From NCBI GenBank assembly GCA_964019335.1, contig OZ025750.1:124001-188000 (forward strand): a stretch of 64,000 nucleotides of DNA, written 5' to 3'. Positions 51,001 to 60,156 of the stretch are shown piece after piece. Origin of the DNA: Diplonema japonicum. Its lineage: Eukaryota; Euglenozoa; Diplonemea; Diplonemida; Diplonemidae. Numbering within the stretch: the stretch's first letter is position 1; each line of letters starts with the position of its first letter. The position numbers and the translations under genes are program-made. The notes beneath the pieces were generated by a model. The model was not told where the DNA came from. It did not search any database and was given only the letters and a program-made list of their open reading frames with translations.

Positions 51001-53359
51001 CCCGCCAGCACGAGAGGAGCTGATACGGGAGGAGATGGAACCACTGCGCGACAGGACGGGATGGCCGCTCTGCCTCGAGCTGCATGCCATCCTACCAAGG
51101 GGGAACGGGTTCGAACACCTGGAGAAGCTGCAGCGATACCTGGCAATGGTGGTGGAAAAGCGGGACGAAGGGCTGATGCAGGCAGAAGGCGGCAACAAGA
51201 AGCTACCATGGGAGCGGGAAGTGACAGGCAAAGTGACCCGGTACCGACGACAGCACAGCTGGGGACAGTGGTGGGACTGCTGGAGCAATTCGGGGAACCA
51301 CTACTGGAATGGATGGGAAAGCTGCGATGGGTGGAGGGCGACACCGACTCGGAGGTTTCGGCAGCTGAACTTGCACTCGACTTTGAGGAGACAACCGGTA
51401 AGTCACTGGGAGTCTACAACATGCAGAGGAAGGCACGCAGAATCAAGCTGTTGGTGGAGAGAGCCAACGCAGTGTGCAGAACGAGACGGATAAGACGCCC
51501 TTCCCTGCGGACGGGGCAAAGAGGGTCAAGTCGCTCACAGCGATCGGAGGCAAGGCTGCAATAGGCTTTAACAAGAGACCGATCTTCGCATCAAGACAGA
51601 CAGCGCAAAAGCTACAGGAGTTGAAAGGGACATACAAGAAAGAACGCGTGTCGAGACTACGAAAAGCTTTAAAGGCGACAATAGGAACGAAGGCTATGCT
51701 CCAGAAGGGGAGCATTAATAGATAGGAACTCACACCACAAGAGGCTGTCCTCGAGTGGGATTGTCTTTTACTATGAGTTTTTTTTTAAGAATTCACCACA
51801 GAACGGTGGACCACGAAGCTTACGCTGTGATTAAGCCAACGCAAAGCTCCGACACTATTATCATACAAGTCTCCAGCATCACACAGAACAGGGACTTCGA
51901 TGCGATGACCAGGGACACCAGCATCGTGAACATGACGGTTTCCACAGAGTATGCCCCAGACGGAGAAGTGTTTTACTTCAGGTATTCAAGAAACAAAGTC
52001 AAAAAAAAAAAAAAAAAAAGGGTAGCCAGGCTGTTTGACAACCACGGTATAGACTGGTACATCCACGCCACTATGGACAGGGCGTACATACAGGGCAGCA
52101 TCGACAACAAGACAGCGGAGACGAAGGACGCGATCAATACAGCAGAGAAGAAGGTCGACGACGATCTAGAAGCTGCCCGCCTTCTCCTCTTCTTACTGGT
52201 GTCGATCATTGGCGTAGTCCTCACCTTGGTCTCTGGAACATTTGTTGTTTTCGGGATTATTAAACCCATCGAGTCTCTTGAAAGGGATATGTCACTTGTA
52301 GCTGTTCTAAAACTCGACAATGTGATCAAACCAAAGACCCTGAGCAAGCTTCGCGAGGTTCGCCGCATGCAAGTCAGCTGTATACAAATGACAAGGGGTC
52401 TTGTTGAGTACAGAAACTACATGCCAGCTTCGGTTCTTCACGCTAACGAGACGGATGACAATCAGATTGAAGAAGAAAAGTCGGTATCCATGTCTAGCAG
52501 CCACATGAAGATGAAACGGCTTTCCAGCTCCCTTAACCGAATGCACGCATTGATGGTCTTGGATATAAAAAACAAAAAGGTCACCCTTCTCGCCTGCAAC
52601 ATGTTAGCCTTCCTCACACAGGTCAAGAAGGTTGAAGACTCTTTGGAGTCGAGCTCTCTCATCACATCCATTGTGTGCGACTATCTCTCCATGGCTCTCA
52701 TCCCTGTAGCAGCAACAAAGGGCATCCCGGACAGCTTCAACGGGGACAGGCTGTACGCTTCGTGGAATGGTGTAAGAATATGTTCTTCCCACAGAACTGC
52801 CGCATACACCTGTGCGAGGGTGATAACAAACACTAAATTGAGCGGGAAGCGGTTCTCCATCGGGATCGTGTCTGGAGAGGTGAAGTGCGGGAACATGGGT
52901 TGCGATGGGATGAAGAAGTACACGTTCGTCGGGTCGCTTTCATCGTGGGTCCACATCGTGGAGCGGGTGGGGAGGGCATGTGGTGCGGACATCGCTATCG
53001 ACAGCATCGTCCGCGAGGAGATCGTCAACACTGCCTACACAAGATCCTTGCGGCACGTTGTGTTCGCAAAGCACTCTGACAAAGTCCTATTAATCAGCGA
53101 AGCGATGCAGGAAAAGGAGGTGAAGGAAGAGGAGTGGATGTACCAGCTTGCAGAGGGCGACAGCAAGGACCCTCATAAGGAGTACAACCTCAGCTACGAC
53201 CTGTTTATGAAGGGTGACGTCAAAAAAGCCATTCTAGCAATCGAAGAAGTTGGAGACACCACAACGGTAATGTGGCAGTACAAGGAAAGACTGGAGAAGG
53301 CCGTGACGAACCCCGTGCTGTGCGAACCACTAGGTAGGTACGAAATGTTGGTGAATTGA
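48040..53359 (+). CDS. Cache-type receptor with cyclase-homology domain, LINE-containing intron (family C, copy 4)
   Basis: Three exons (48040-48983, 51802-51981, 52021-53359) sum to 2463 nt, exactly 821 codons, and join in phase 2 at both sites to give 820 residues colinear with the other copies. The N-terminus MRNIRKLLSIRVLSIG differs from the usual MPSIKVLNIG, but the TM1 DNA is again near-identical. The cytosolic part is the most diverged of the array (VTLLACNMLAF, SFNGDRLYASWNG), except for a block of about 170 bp encoding KRFSIGIVSGEV to AIDSIVREE that is almost unchanged. Intron 1 contains a 2.77-kb LINE. The gene would be functional only if the cell removes this 2.8-kb intron; I see no coding damage outside it. 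Confidence 0.75.
48984..51801 (+). other. Intron 1 of copy 4, expanded by LINE insertion
   Basis: The donor GTGTGATTTC is followed by T20, and the acceptor end is TTTTTTTTAAGAATTCACCACAG. Removing the LINE leaves an intron of about 50 nt, the size of intron 1 in copies 3 and 5, and splicing at these sites restores the frame (CG|A in phase 2). A TTAG at the 5' junction of the LINE adds a cryptic acceptor and an in-frame stop if the intron is retained. Confidence 0.75.
49014..51778 (+). mobile_element. 5'-truncated LINE (family 2) inserted in an intron
   Basis: Sequence begins in ORF2 at GGVTANLKKMDKVM, corresponding to GGVLTADLDEMDRMM of the complete LINE, so ORF1, the endonuclease and part of ORF2 are missing. 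Reverse transcriptase motifs remain (LDFRKCFDLVP, GILQGCPLSV, SYADDTYLL), then a zinc knuckle (ECDLC...RHQLYEC near 50930-51000), then the end KGSINR and the 3' tail. Frameshifts near 49935, 50620 and after show it is dead. The reading direction equals that of the host gene. It shares its C-terminus with the fragments at 7690 and 11063, not with the complete LINE. Confidence 0.85.
51982..52020 (+). other. Intron 2 of copy 4 (39 nt)
   Basis: GTATTCAAG...A-run...AAAG, between TTCAG and GGTAGCC. Removal gives YFR|VARL, colinear with FYR|VGRF of intronless copies. The length is a multiple of three with no stop, so an unspliced message would still be translated with 13 extra residues, mostly Lys. 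The same site is interrupted in copy 5. Confidence 0.75.
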
Positions 53360-53703
53360 CGGCGGGCATCAGATCAGCGCTTTTTACAAGGCGGGTGGTG
53401 TTTTCTTCCCTTTTCAAAATGTCCAGTTCCCCCCCCCCCCCCCGCCCAGTAGCATTTTTTGCACGCCTCTGTAAACATTTTTCCCCCCCCCCCACTATTC
53501 TTTTTTTTTCGTGTTTTACTTCACACAATTTCTGAACCTGCCAATAAAGATAAAAAGAATGCCTTTTTTTTTTTTTTTTTTTTTGTTACAAATATTTATC
53601 TTTCAAAAAATGATTTTATAACTATATGCAACTTGTGCCGAGCAAAAAACTTTCGCAGCTTTTTAAAAATCTTTTTTGCTCGTGCGAACAACAAAAAAGT
53701 AAA
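53360..53703. other. Spacer between copy 4 and the recombinase element
   Basis: C15, C11 and T22 runs are separated by unique DNA. AACTTGTGCCGAGCAAAAAA at 53630 resembles a word at about 31115 and may belong to the end or leader of the element. No gene is seen. Confidence 0.4.
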
Positions 53704-54615
53704 ATGCCGCCGAAGACTGCCAAAGCGGGTGGAGAGAGGGTTGGATCACCCACCTCCCCGCCTCCGTGCCAGACGCCAGGCCGGAGTGAGGCGACCCCTA
53801 AGAGAACCAGGGTCGACCGGCTCGTCGAGCAGGCCGTTCAGAGGGCCATCTCCGAGCTGCTCCCCACGGTTAGGGACCGGGTGGAGAGTTCGCACCTTGG
53901 GTCGGGACATCGGCTGGAACTCTCAGCCGACCGAGCTGATCGAGGGCCAAGCGCCGAGGGTACGACTGGGGTCAACCTCCCCGGAATTCGCGACGGAAGG
54001 CGCAGACGCCTAGCCTCGCAGTCTTCCGCGGACTCGGAGGGTTTTCGCGACGAGCCAAGCGCCGACGACTCACCACAGGACAACCCCGACACTCAGGCTC
54101 CCCCACCGCTATGGGGTCTGCAAGCCTTAGAGCCGTCGAAGTGGGCGTGGTTAGAGCCGGGCGAGCGCCCCATGGTGGTGGCCAACATCGCCATGCAGTA
54201 CAGGCAGCTGACCGTCGGGCCCCACGCTTGGGAGGCAGGCATGCGGGTCAAGGACTTGCAGGAGATCGTAATGGTCATTGGCTGTCAAGACCCGGTGGAG
54301 CTAAACTCAACGCTTGTCCGCCTCGCCGAGCGAGCCATCATCCGCCTGCAGGCCCTAGAGAGGGGCAGCAGGGACAACTGGGAGGCCGCCGACGCGATCC
54401 AGCAGGCGTTCGACGGGCAGTCGGTCCCTACTTTTTTGAGAAAGGGAGAACGCCTGGCCGAAGAGCTCACCCGTCGACGCAGGAAGCGAAAGCTCACGGA
54501 CAGCGCTACAATGAGGGGAGGCAAAAGCCGCAGGGAAGGCAGGGCGTCCGGGGAGAACGAGGGCAGATCCCGCAGAGGAGGCAGGTCTGGATCGAGGGAT
54601 CGGCGCAGGAAATGA
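53704..54615 (+). CDS. Gag-like basic protein of a tyrosine-recombinase element
   Basis: The 303-residue protein starts MPPKTAKAGG after GTAAA; the in-frame ATG at 53626 lies in low-complexity DNA and is not preferred. The N-terminal third is Pro/Arg-rich and probably disordered. A helical middle (about 140-245: WAWLEPGERPMVVANIAMQY, VELNSTLVRLAERAIIRLQA) follows, then an Arg/Ser/Gly-rich tail (RRRRKRKL, GRSRRGGRSGSRDRRRK) suited to binding nucleic acid. No zinc knuckle is seen. Its place directly upstream of a recombinase, in the same orientation and with a similar GC-rich composition unlike the flanks, suggests one mobile element. The role as gag is inferred from position and composition only. 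Confidence 0.55.
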   Translation: MPPKTAKAGGERVGSPTSPPPCQTPGRSEATPKRTRVDRLVEQAVQRAISELLPTVRDRVESSHLGSGHRLELSADRADRGPSAEGTTGVNLPGIRDGRRRRLASQSSADSEGFRDEPSADDSPQDNPDTQAPPPLWGLQALEPSKWAWLEPGERPMVVANIAMQYRQLTVGPHAWEAGMRVKDLQEIVMVIGCQDPVELNSTLVRLAERAIIRLQALERGSRDNWEAADAIQQAFDGQSVPTFLRKGERLAEELTRRRRKRKLTDSATMRGGKSRREGRASGENEGRSRRGGRSGSRDRRRK

Positions 54616-54790
54616 CAGCGTTGACAGCCTCTCCCCCTGCACCCCACGTACCCCACGCCCCTTATCCAAACTCACATTTTCTTCCTCTCTCTCCCTCTCG
54701 ACAAACAAACAATGTTCCCTCGCTAGGAAGGCCGAAAGTCACCGAACTCCCGCTCACCGCGAAGCAGAAGGTCAGGGTTTTGCGGGAAAC

Positions 54791-55930
54791 ATGAGGAGCG
54801 CCCTCAGCGAGCAGTACTGGGCCAGCATCACGTCGGTCTACAGACGTTTCCTGGAGTTCAGGAAGCACTGGGACGTCCCCTCCACTCCTTGGGCCATCAT
54901 CCTTTTCGTCACCAAGTTGATGACACTGAACGACCTGAAGGTGCAGTCGGCGCTACAGTACTGCGTGAACATCAGGGCAGCCGAAGCCAGGTATGGACAG
55001 AGCAGAGCGCTCCGAGATTTCGAACGCAGCCTCCGGCGCCAAGGGGCTTTGCGGCCACAGAAGCAGGCGATTCCTGCTACTCCCATACAGCTTCGGAGGG
55101 CAATGCGCAAGACATCGAGCGAGAAGGTTCGAACCGTCCTCGAACTCGCCTGGTATGGGGCGGCCAGGTGCTCGGATGTCATCCGCCTGAAGTGCAAGGA
55201 CGTGACGGTCATGCCGGGACACATCGCCGTGAACTGGTCCAACACCAAGTCGGACCCTTTTCGACTGGGCATCACGACGGGGGTGGCCGTCTCGGAGAGG
55301 GCCAGACTTTACATCGGACGCACGCTGCTGGAGGCTGGGCCGGACGACCTCCTGTTCGAAGGTGTGAAATACCCCCACGTGAACAGAGCAATGGGCAAAG
55401 GCCTCACGGCCCACTCCATTCGCAGGGGCGCGCTTCACACGCTAATGCGCAGGGGGGCTGCGAAGAATTGCGGGCTGTCTCCCGTCACTCATCGACGACG
55501 GCATTGATGCGGTACCTCCCCCAGGCCGAGGTACACACAGTGAGGGCGACTGCAAAGACCTCTTCTTTGCTCAGGTGAAATTCCCTTTTTCTTTTTTCCG
55601 CAGTTCCGCCAAGGTCAGCCAGGGTGCGGACTACGACCCTTTGGACGGTTTCGAGACTTTCCCGTCGGCTGACCCCTTCATTGGATATGACGCAGAACCG
55701 CGTTTGTTTGGCGTCTCGCCTCCTGCCCAGCGGGGTTCAGACGGCGACATTGCGGCGATATCGAGAAGCAGGATCAGTGTCCCTGCCCTCAAAGAGTTGG
55801 ACGAGCGTGGGATCCTTGACGGTGTCGTCGATGTCATCTGCTGTGAACATGCTTTCCGGGGTGCGCTGAAGGAAGGGGCATTGACAGAGATGGAGGCTCC
55901 GAGGTACTTGAGGGGCACATCGCGAACAAC
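54791..55930 (+). pseudogene. Tyrosine recombinase with one frameshift and a possible 29-nt intron
   Basis: The frame from 54791 encodes a phage-integrase-type catalytic domain: Arg126 in WYGAARCSDVIRLK, Lys153 in NWSNTKSDPFR, and His208-x-x-Arg211 in AHSIRRGALHTL. It then runs off at 55507. In another frame the expected RHSSTTALMRYLPQ follows, supplying the second His and the Tyr nucleophile; a single-base loss in a CCC run near 55490 explains the break and could also be an assembly error. After SSLL a GT-AG interval (55575-55603) leads in frame to about 110 more residues (SAKVSQGADYDPL...). Such recombinases occur in DIRS-like retroelements and Cryptons; no reverse transcriptase is present here, so the class is open. 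Confidence 0.7.
55575..55603 (+). other. Possible 29-nt intron in the recombinase
   Basis: GTGAAATTCCC...TTTTTTCCGCAG has a strong pyrimidine tract and AG. Removal joins CTCAG to TTCCGCC in frame and bypasses the TGA. It is shorter than the other introns here (36-52 nt), so it is uncertain. Confidence 0.45.
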
Positions 55931-56559
55931 AAAGACATATAGTCATAAAGAATTATTATATTTTTTTTTTTTTTACCTGTTTCGATATGATAAAAATGGA
56001 ATGAAGCGTTTACTCAAGGAGACTTTAAAAAAGAAAAAAAGAGCATAACAGAGCATCGGTCACCACTCTCAACTGACGGGGGGCCGAGCACTGTCACCTA
56101 CACACAAACAGATCACTCAGAACAAGGGCGACATGGATCGCATTTTGGCAAAAAGAAAACCCCCACCCCACGTCTTCTATGGATACTTGGAGAGCTGTGG
56201 TGGCGTACTGAGCGCTGTTTGACTTGTCGCCTTGGCTTTGAAAGATCTGAGGGGGCTTTTTTTTCTCTCCAATTTATCAAAAAAGCGCCTTTTGCATCAC
56301 TTGTTAAGGCTAATCCCCCCCCCGCAAAGCTTCCCCTCAAACCCAAAACAGAGGAAAGAGACTGGACTTTTCACAAAGCCCCCTTCGCTTCCTCTCTTAT
56401 CAACACTTTTTTTTTTTTCTTTTCCCTTTTTTTTTTTTTTTTTTTTTGCAATAATTCTCGAGAGAAGAGAAAAAAAAAAAAAAAAGAAACAAAAAAAGAA
56501 AGGAGGGAGAAAGAAAAAAAAAAAAAAAAAGAAACAAAAAAGAAAAAAGAAAAAAAAAG
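55931..56559. other. Spacer before copy 5
   Basis: It is unique DNA to about 56260 with no family recognised, then C, T and A runs; an A/G-rich stretch of about 100 bp directly precedes the ATG at 56560. Any right end of the recombinase element should lie here, but I could not define it. Confidence 0.4.
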
Positions 56560-57560
56560 ATGCCGAGCATCAAGTTTTTGAGCACCTCGCTGGTGCTCAT
56601 GTGCATTGTGCTGACAGCGTTCATCTGCACGTTCCTAGCGATACGCAGCAGCGACGCGGCCCTCGACGACACGAAGGAGTCGCGCGACACCTCCGTCGAC
56701 TCCTGCTTCGACATCGGCGAGGAGTCCGTTCAGAACAGGACAACAGAGTACCTCGAGCTCATGCTCAGCAACGTCGTCGACGAGGTAAAGGACCTCTTGG
56801 AACCCCACGTATTGTTTGCAGGCGGGGTGGTCAAAGAACTCCAGGCCGTTGACGTATCCAAGGTTCTGGACTGGAACTACCACAACCCTGCCAGATACTA
56901 TTGGGCTATGAGGAATCTGCGAGCATCTGGATGCACCGACGCAGGCATCTTGTTAAGAAGCAACGTTCAAATCCACTATGAGGAGGACCCTGGTACACTG
57001 AACGCGCTTCCTTCAGAATACCATGACATTGACGGATTATTCAATTTTGGTGACGGGCACCCGGATGGTGGTCCGGCGGAGTACTTCGAGAGCAGTGTCG
57101 ATGAGCTTACCGGTGCTCCCATCATAGATAGCCCGTTTGTTATAAACAGAAACAAGACCTCCTGCAAAAAAGAATCCCTCGAGTCTAAGGGTGCCATCCC
57201 TGACGAGCCTTGCCACCGATCGGGCGGCGACACCACCGAATATGATACCCATCTCATGAAGGTTTACTCGGCGTGGATCATTGGGCCCAACAACCTCAAC
57301 TGGCTCCCGATGCAGATCAAGGGTGACTACCTCGCGGTGAACATGATAGGGCCGATATTCCACAATTGGGCGTTGACCGGTTGGGTTCAGACAGGAGCCG
57401 ATTTGCGGTCCATCAGCAAGTACCTGCAAGGAGTGGAAATCGGCGGACCTGTTGGGGACCATCCATCGAGGTCTAGAATCTTCATCACCATCCGTAAGCA
57501 TGGTTACGACAGTTTCGCAGCTGGGCTCTTGGTCGGTGCGTCGCACGGGAGGTATTTGAG

Positions 57561-57601
<41 letters not shown>

Positions 57602-59217
57602 AGCGTGACCGCGCTGGAGGATGATTCTGTGCATCAGTCAGGGAAGTACAAGCCCATTAAGTCGTACGAGAGCAGCGATAACATCATCATGAGCATTGGA
57701 AACATCATCGAGGAGGACCCGAAGAACAAGACAGACGGATTGGACCTGGACGGGCTCGTTGAATCGAACAACGTCACCAACCTGAACATCACCACGGAAC
57801 TCGCTCCGGAGGGAGAGGACTTCTTCTACAGGTAAACAAAAAAAAAAAAAAAAAAAAAAAAATCCAGGGTTGGGAGGTTGAAAGACAACTACCTGACAGA
57901 CTGGTACGTCCATGTAGCGATGGACAGAGCTTACGTTCTGGGCAGCATCGATACGAAGACTGCAGAGACGAAGGACGCGATCACCGCTGCAGGGAAAAAG
58001 GTCGACGATGACCTAGCAGACGCTCGAGTCCTCCTTTACATTCTTGTCGCAGTCACTGCCGTGGGGCTGATCTTGATTTCGGTAGCGTTCATCATGCGAA
58101 TTATCATGCCCCTTGAGATCCTTGAGAAGGAGATGGCCCTTGTCGCTCTGATGAAGCTTGAGATGATAAACACACGCAGGCCCCTCAGCGGTCTTCAAGA
58201 GGTCCGTCTCATGCAAATCAGTTTCTTGCAGATGATGAAGAACCTTGTGGAGTACAGGAACTACATGCCGGCGTCTGTCCTTCAAGATGATGTTGAAGAG
58301 GAAAATGATGAAACAAGCGAGGAAACGACGATCAGCCGTGTGACTGGCGGTGGGAAGTCGGAGTCATTGAAGCTGAGCAAATTGTCCGACTCGTCCAGTC
58401 TTCATGCCATGAGAAACCATGCCATAAGCGGTACCGAGGCAAGGCATAAAAAAGTGACACTTCTCGCGTGCAACATGTTATCATTCTTGAACGGGCAGGG
58501 CGACGGCGCGACTCAGTTGTTGAAGGGTGTTGCCGACTATCTGACAATGGCGCTGCATTACATCAAAAACTCGAAGGGCGTGCCCGACAGTTTCAACGGC
58601 GACAGGCTTTTCGCCTCATGGAACGGTGTGCGAGCATGTTCATCATACAGAACTGCAGCGTACAACTGCGCAAGAGGGATCTCCAGGGACCAATCGACAG
58701 GAAAGCGGTTCTCCATCGGGATCGTGTCTGGAGAGGTGAGGTGCGGGAACATGGGTTGCGATGGGATGAAGAAGTACACGTTCGTCGGGTCGCTTGCATC
58801 GTGGGTCCACATCGTGGAGCGGGTGGGGAGGATAAGAGGTGCGGACGTCGCCATCGACAACGTCGTCCGTGAGGAGGTGGCGACAGTCGCCTTCACAAGG
58901 TCTCTTCAACACGTTGTGTTCACAAAACACGCTCCTGGCACTTTAATGATTTACCAAGCGATGCATGAGAAGGAGGTCAGAGAGGAGGAGTGGATGTACC
59001 AGCTTGAAGCCGGGAACAGCAGCGACCCTTACAAGGCGTACAATATGAGTTATGAGCAGTTCATGGACAAAAACATAGAGAGTGCGCGAAAATCTCTGGA
59101 GGATGTTCAGGATGACAATTCTGAGGTTTTGAAACAGTACAAGCTGAGGCTGTCCCAAGCTCAAGTGAACCCCATCGTGTGCGAGCCAATGGGGAAAACT
59201 GATAAATTGGTTAGCTG

Positions 59218-59218
<1 letters not shown>
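56560..59218 (+). CDS. Cache-type receptor with cyclase-homology domain, two introns (family C, copy 5)
   Basis: Exons 56560-57551, 57604-57831 and 57868-59218 sum to 2571 nt (857 codons) and give 856 residues. Both introns are phase 2 at the same positions as in copy 4. The start MPSIKFLSTSLVLMCIVL and the following TM1 DNA match other copies; the ectodomain is unique; TM2 and the juxtamembrane helix (PLSGLQEVRLMQISFLQMM, YRNYMPASVL) are conserved. The cyclase-homology domain has VTLLACNMLSF (Asn), DSFNGDRLFASWNG and KKYTFVGSLASWVHIVERVG. It is the last member of the array and the last gene seen in the window. Confidence 0.85.
57552..57603 (+). other. Intron 1 of copy 5 (52 nt, contains A40)
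   Basis: GTATTTGAG, then 40 consecutive A, then CAG. Splicing gives HGR/S|VTALEDD in frame, colinear with other copies. Almost the entire intron is one homopolymer and there is no pyrimidine tract at its 3' end. Confidence 0.75.
57832..57867 (+). other. Intron 2 of copy 5 (36 nt)
   Basis: GTAAACAAA, A22, TCCAG, between TTCTACAG and GGTTGGGAGG. Retention would give an immediate TAA; splicing gives FFYR|VGRL, exactly as in the intronless copies. This is the clearest proof of cis-splicing in the window. Confidence 0.85.
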
Positions 59219-59272
<54 letters not shown>

Positions 59273-60120
59273 CTTTTTTTTTTCAATTTCATTACATTTT
59301 TTTTTTTTCTATGCGACTGTTTTTTTTTTTTTTTTTTTTTTGAAAACCCCTCTCCCCCCCCCCCCCCCCGCCTTATTATTCCCCAGTACACATAATAGGA
59401 AATGGATGATGAAAAAAAAGGGGGCTGAACAGGTCACCATAGCACTACTGAGGACTCCTTCTCCTTCACGACCTAAATTTATTTTAGAAGGGGAGGGGAG
59501 GGGATATTAAGGCAGAGGTTTAAAAAAAAAAAGAGGAGAGAGAGAAAAGGAAAAAGGGAGAAAAAAAAAAACGAAAAAAAAAGGGGAGGGATAAAAAGAT
59601 TTTAAAAAAAAAAAAAGAAGAAGAAAAAGCAAACAAAAGGAAAAAGAAGAAATTTAAAAGAAAAAGAAAGGAAAAAAAAAAAGATTTGAAAAGCGGAGAT
59701 GCAGGGTTGGTACTTTAACCCGTTCTCTTCTGTTTCTTGTTTTTTTTTTTTCCCCCTCTTTTTTTTTTCTTCTTTAACCTATCTGTTACATTTTCTAGGG
59801 GGGAGCGTTCTCCGGAACCTCCTTAAGACTCATCTCTTACTCTACAAGTTCAAACCTCTCGTTTTCTCTCTCTGCGCTTCCTACCCTTATACTTCACATC
59901 AGCAAAGTTTTCGTTCTCTTTTTTTTTTTTTTTTTTTTCGTTGAGCACCCCCATGCACACTGAAATTTTATCGAGTTTTCTTTTTTTTTTTTTTTCCCCT
60001 TGTGTGTGTCCCTGCCCAAGTTTTTTTTTTTGTTTTCTTCTCTTCCAATCTTCCCAAATTTGTGTTCAAACTAAAGAGAACCGAGGCATCAAAAAATGCT
60101 ATTTTGTAACTCTTCTCCCC

Positions 60121-60156
<36 letters not shown>

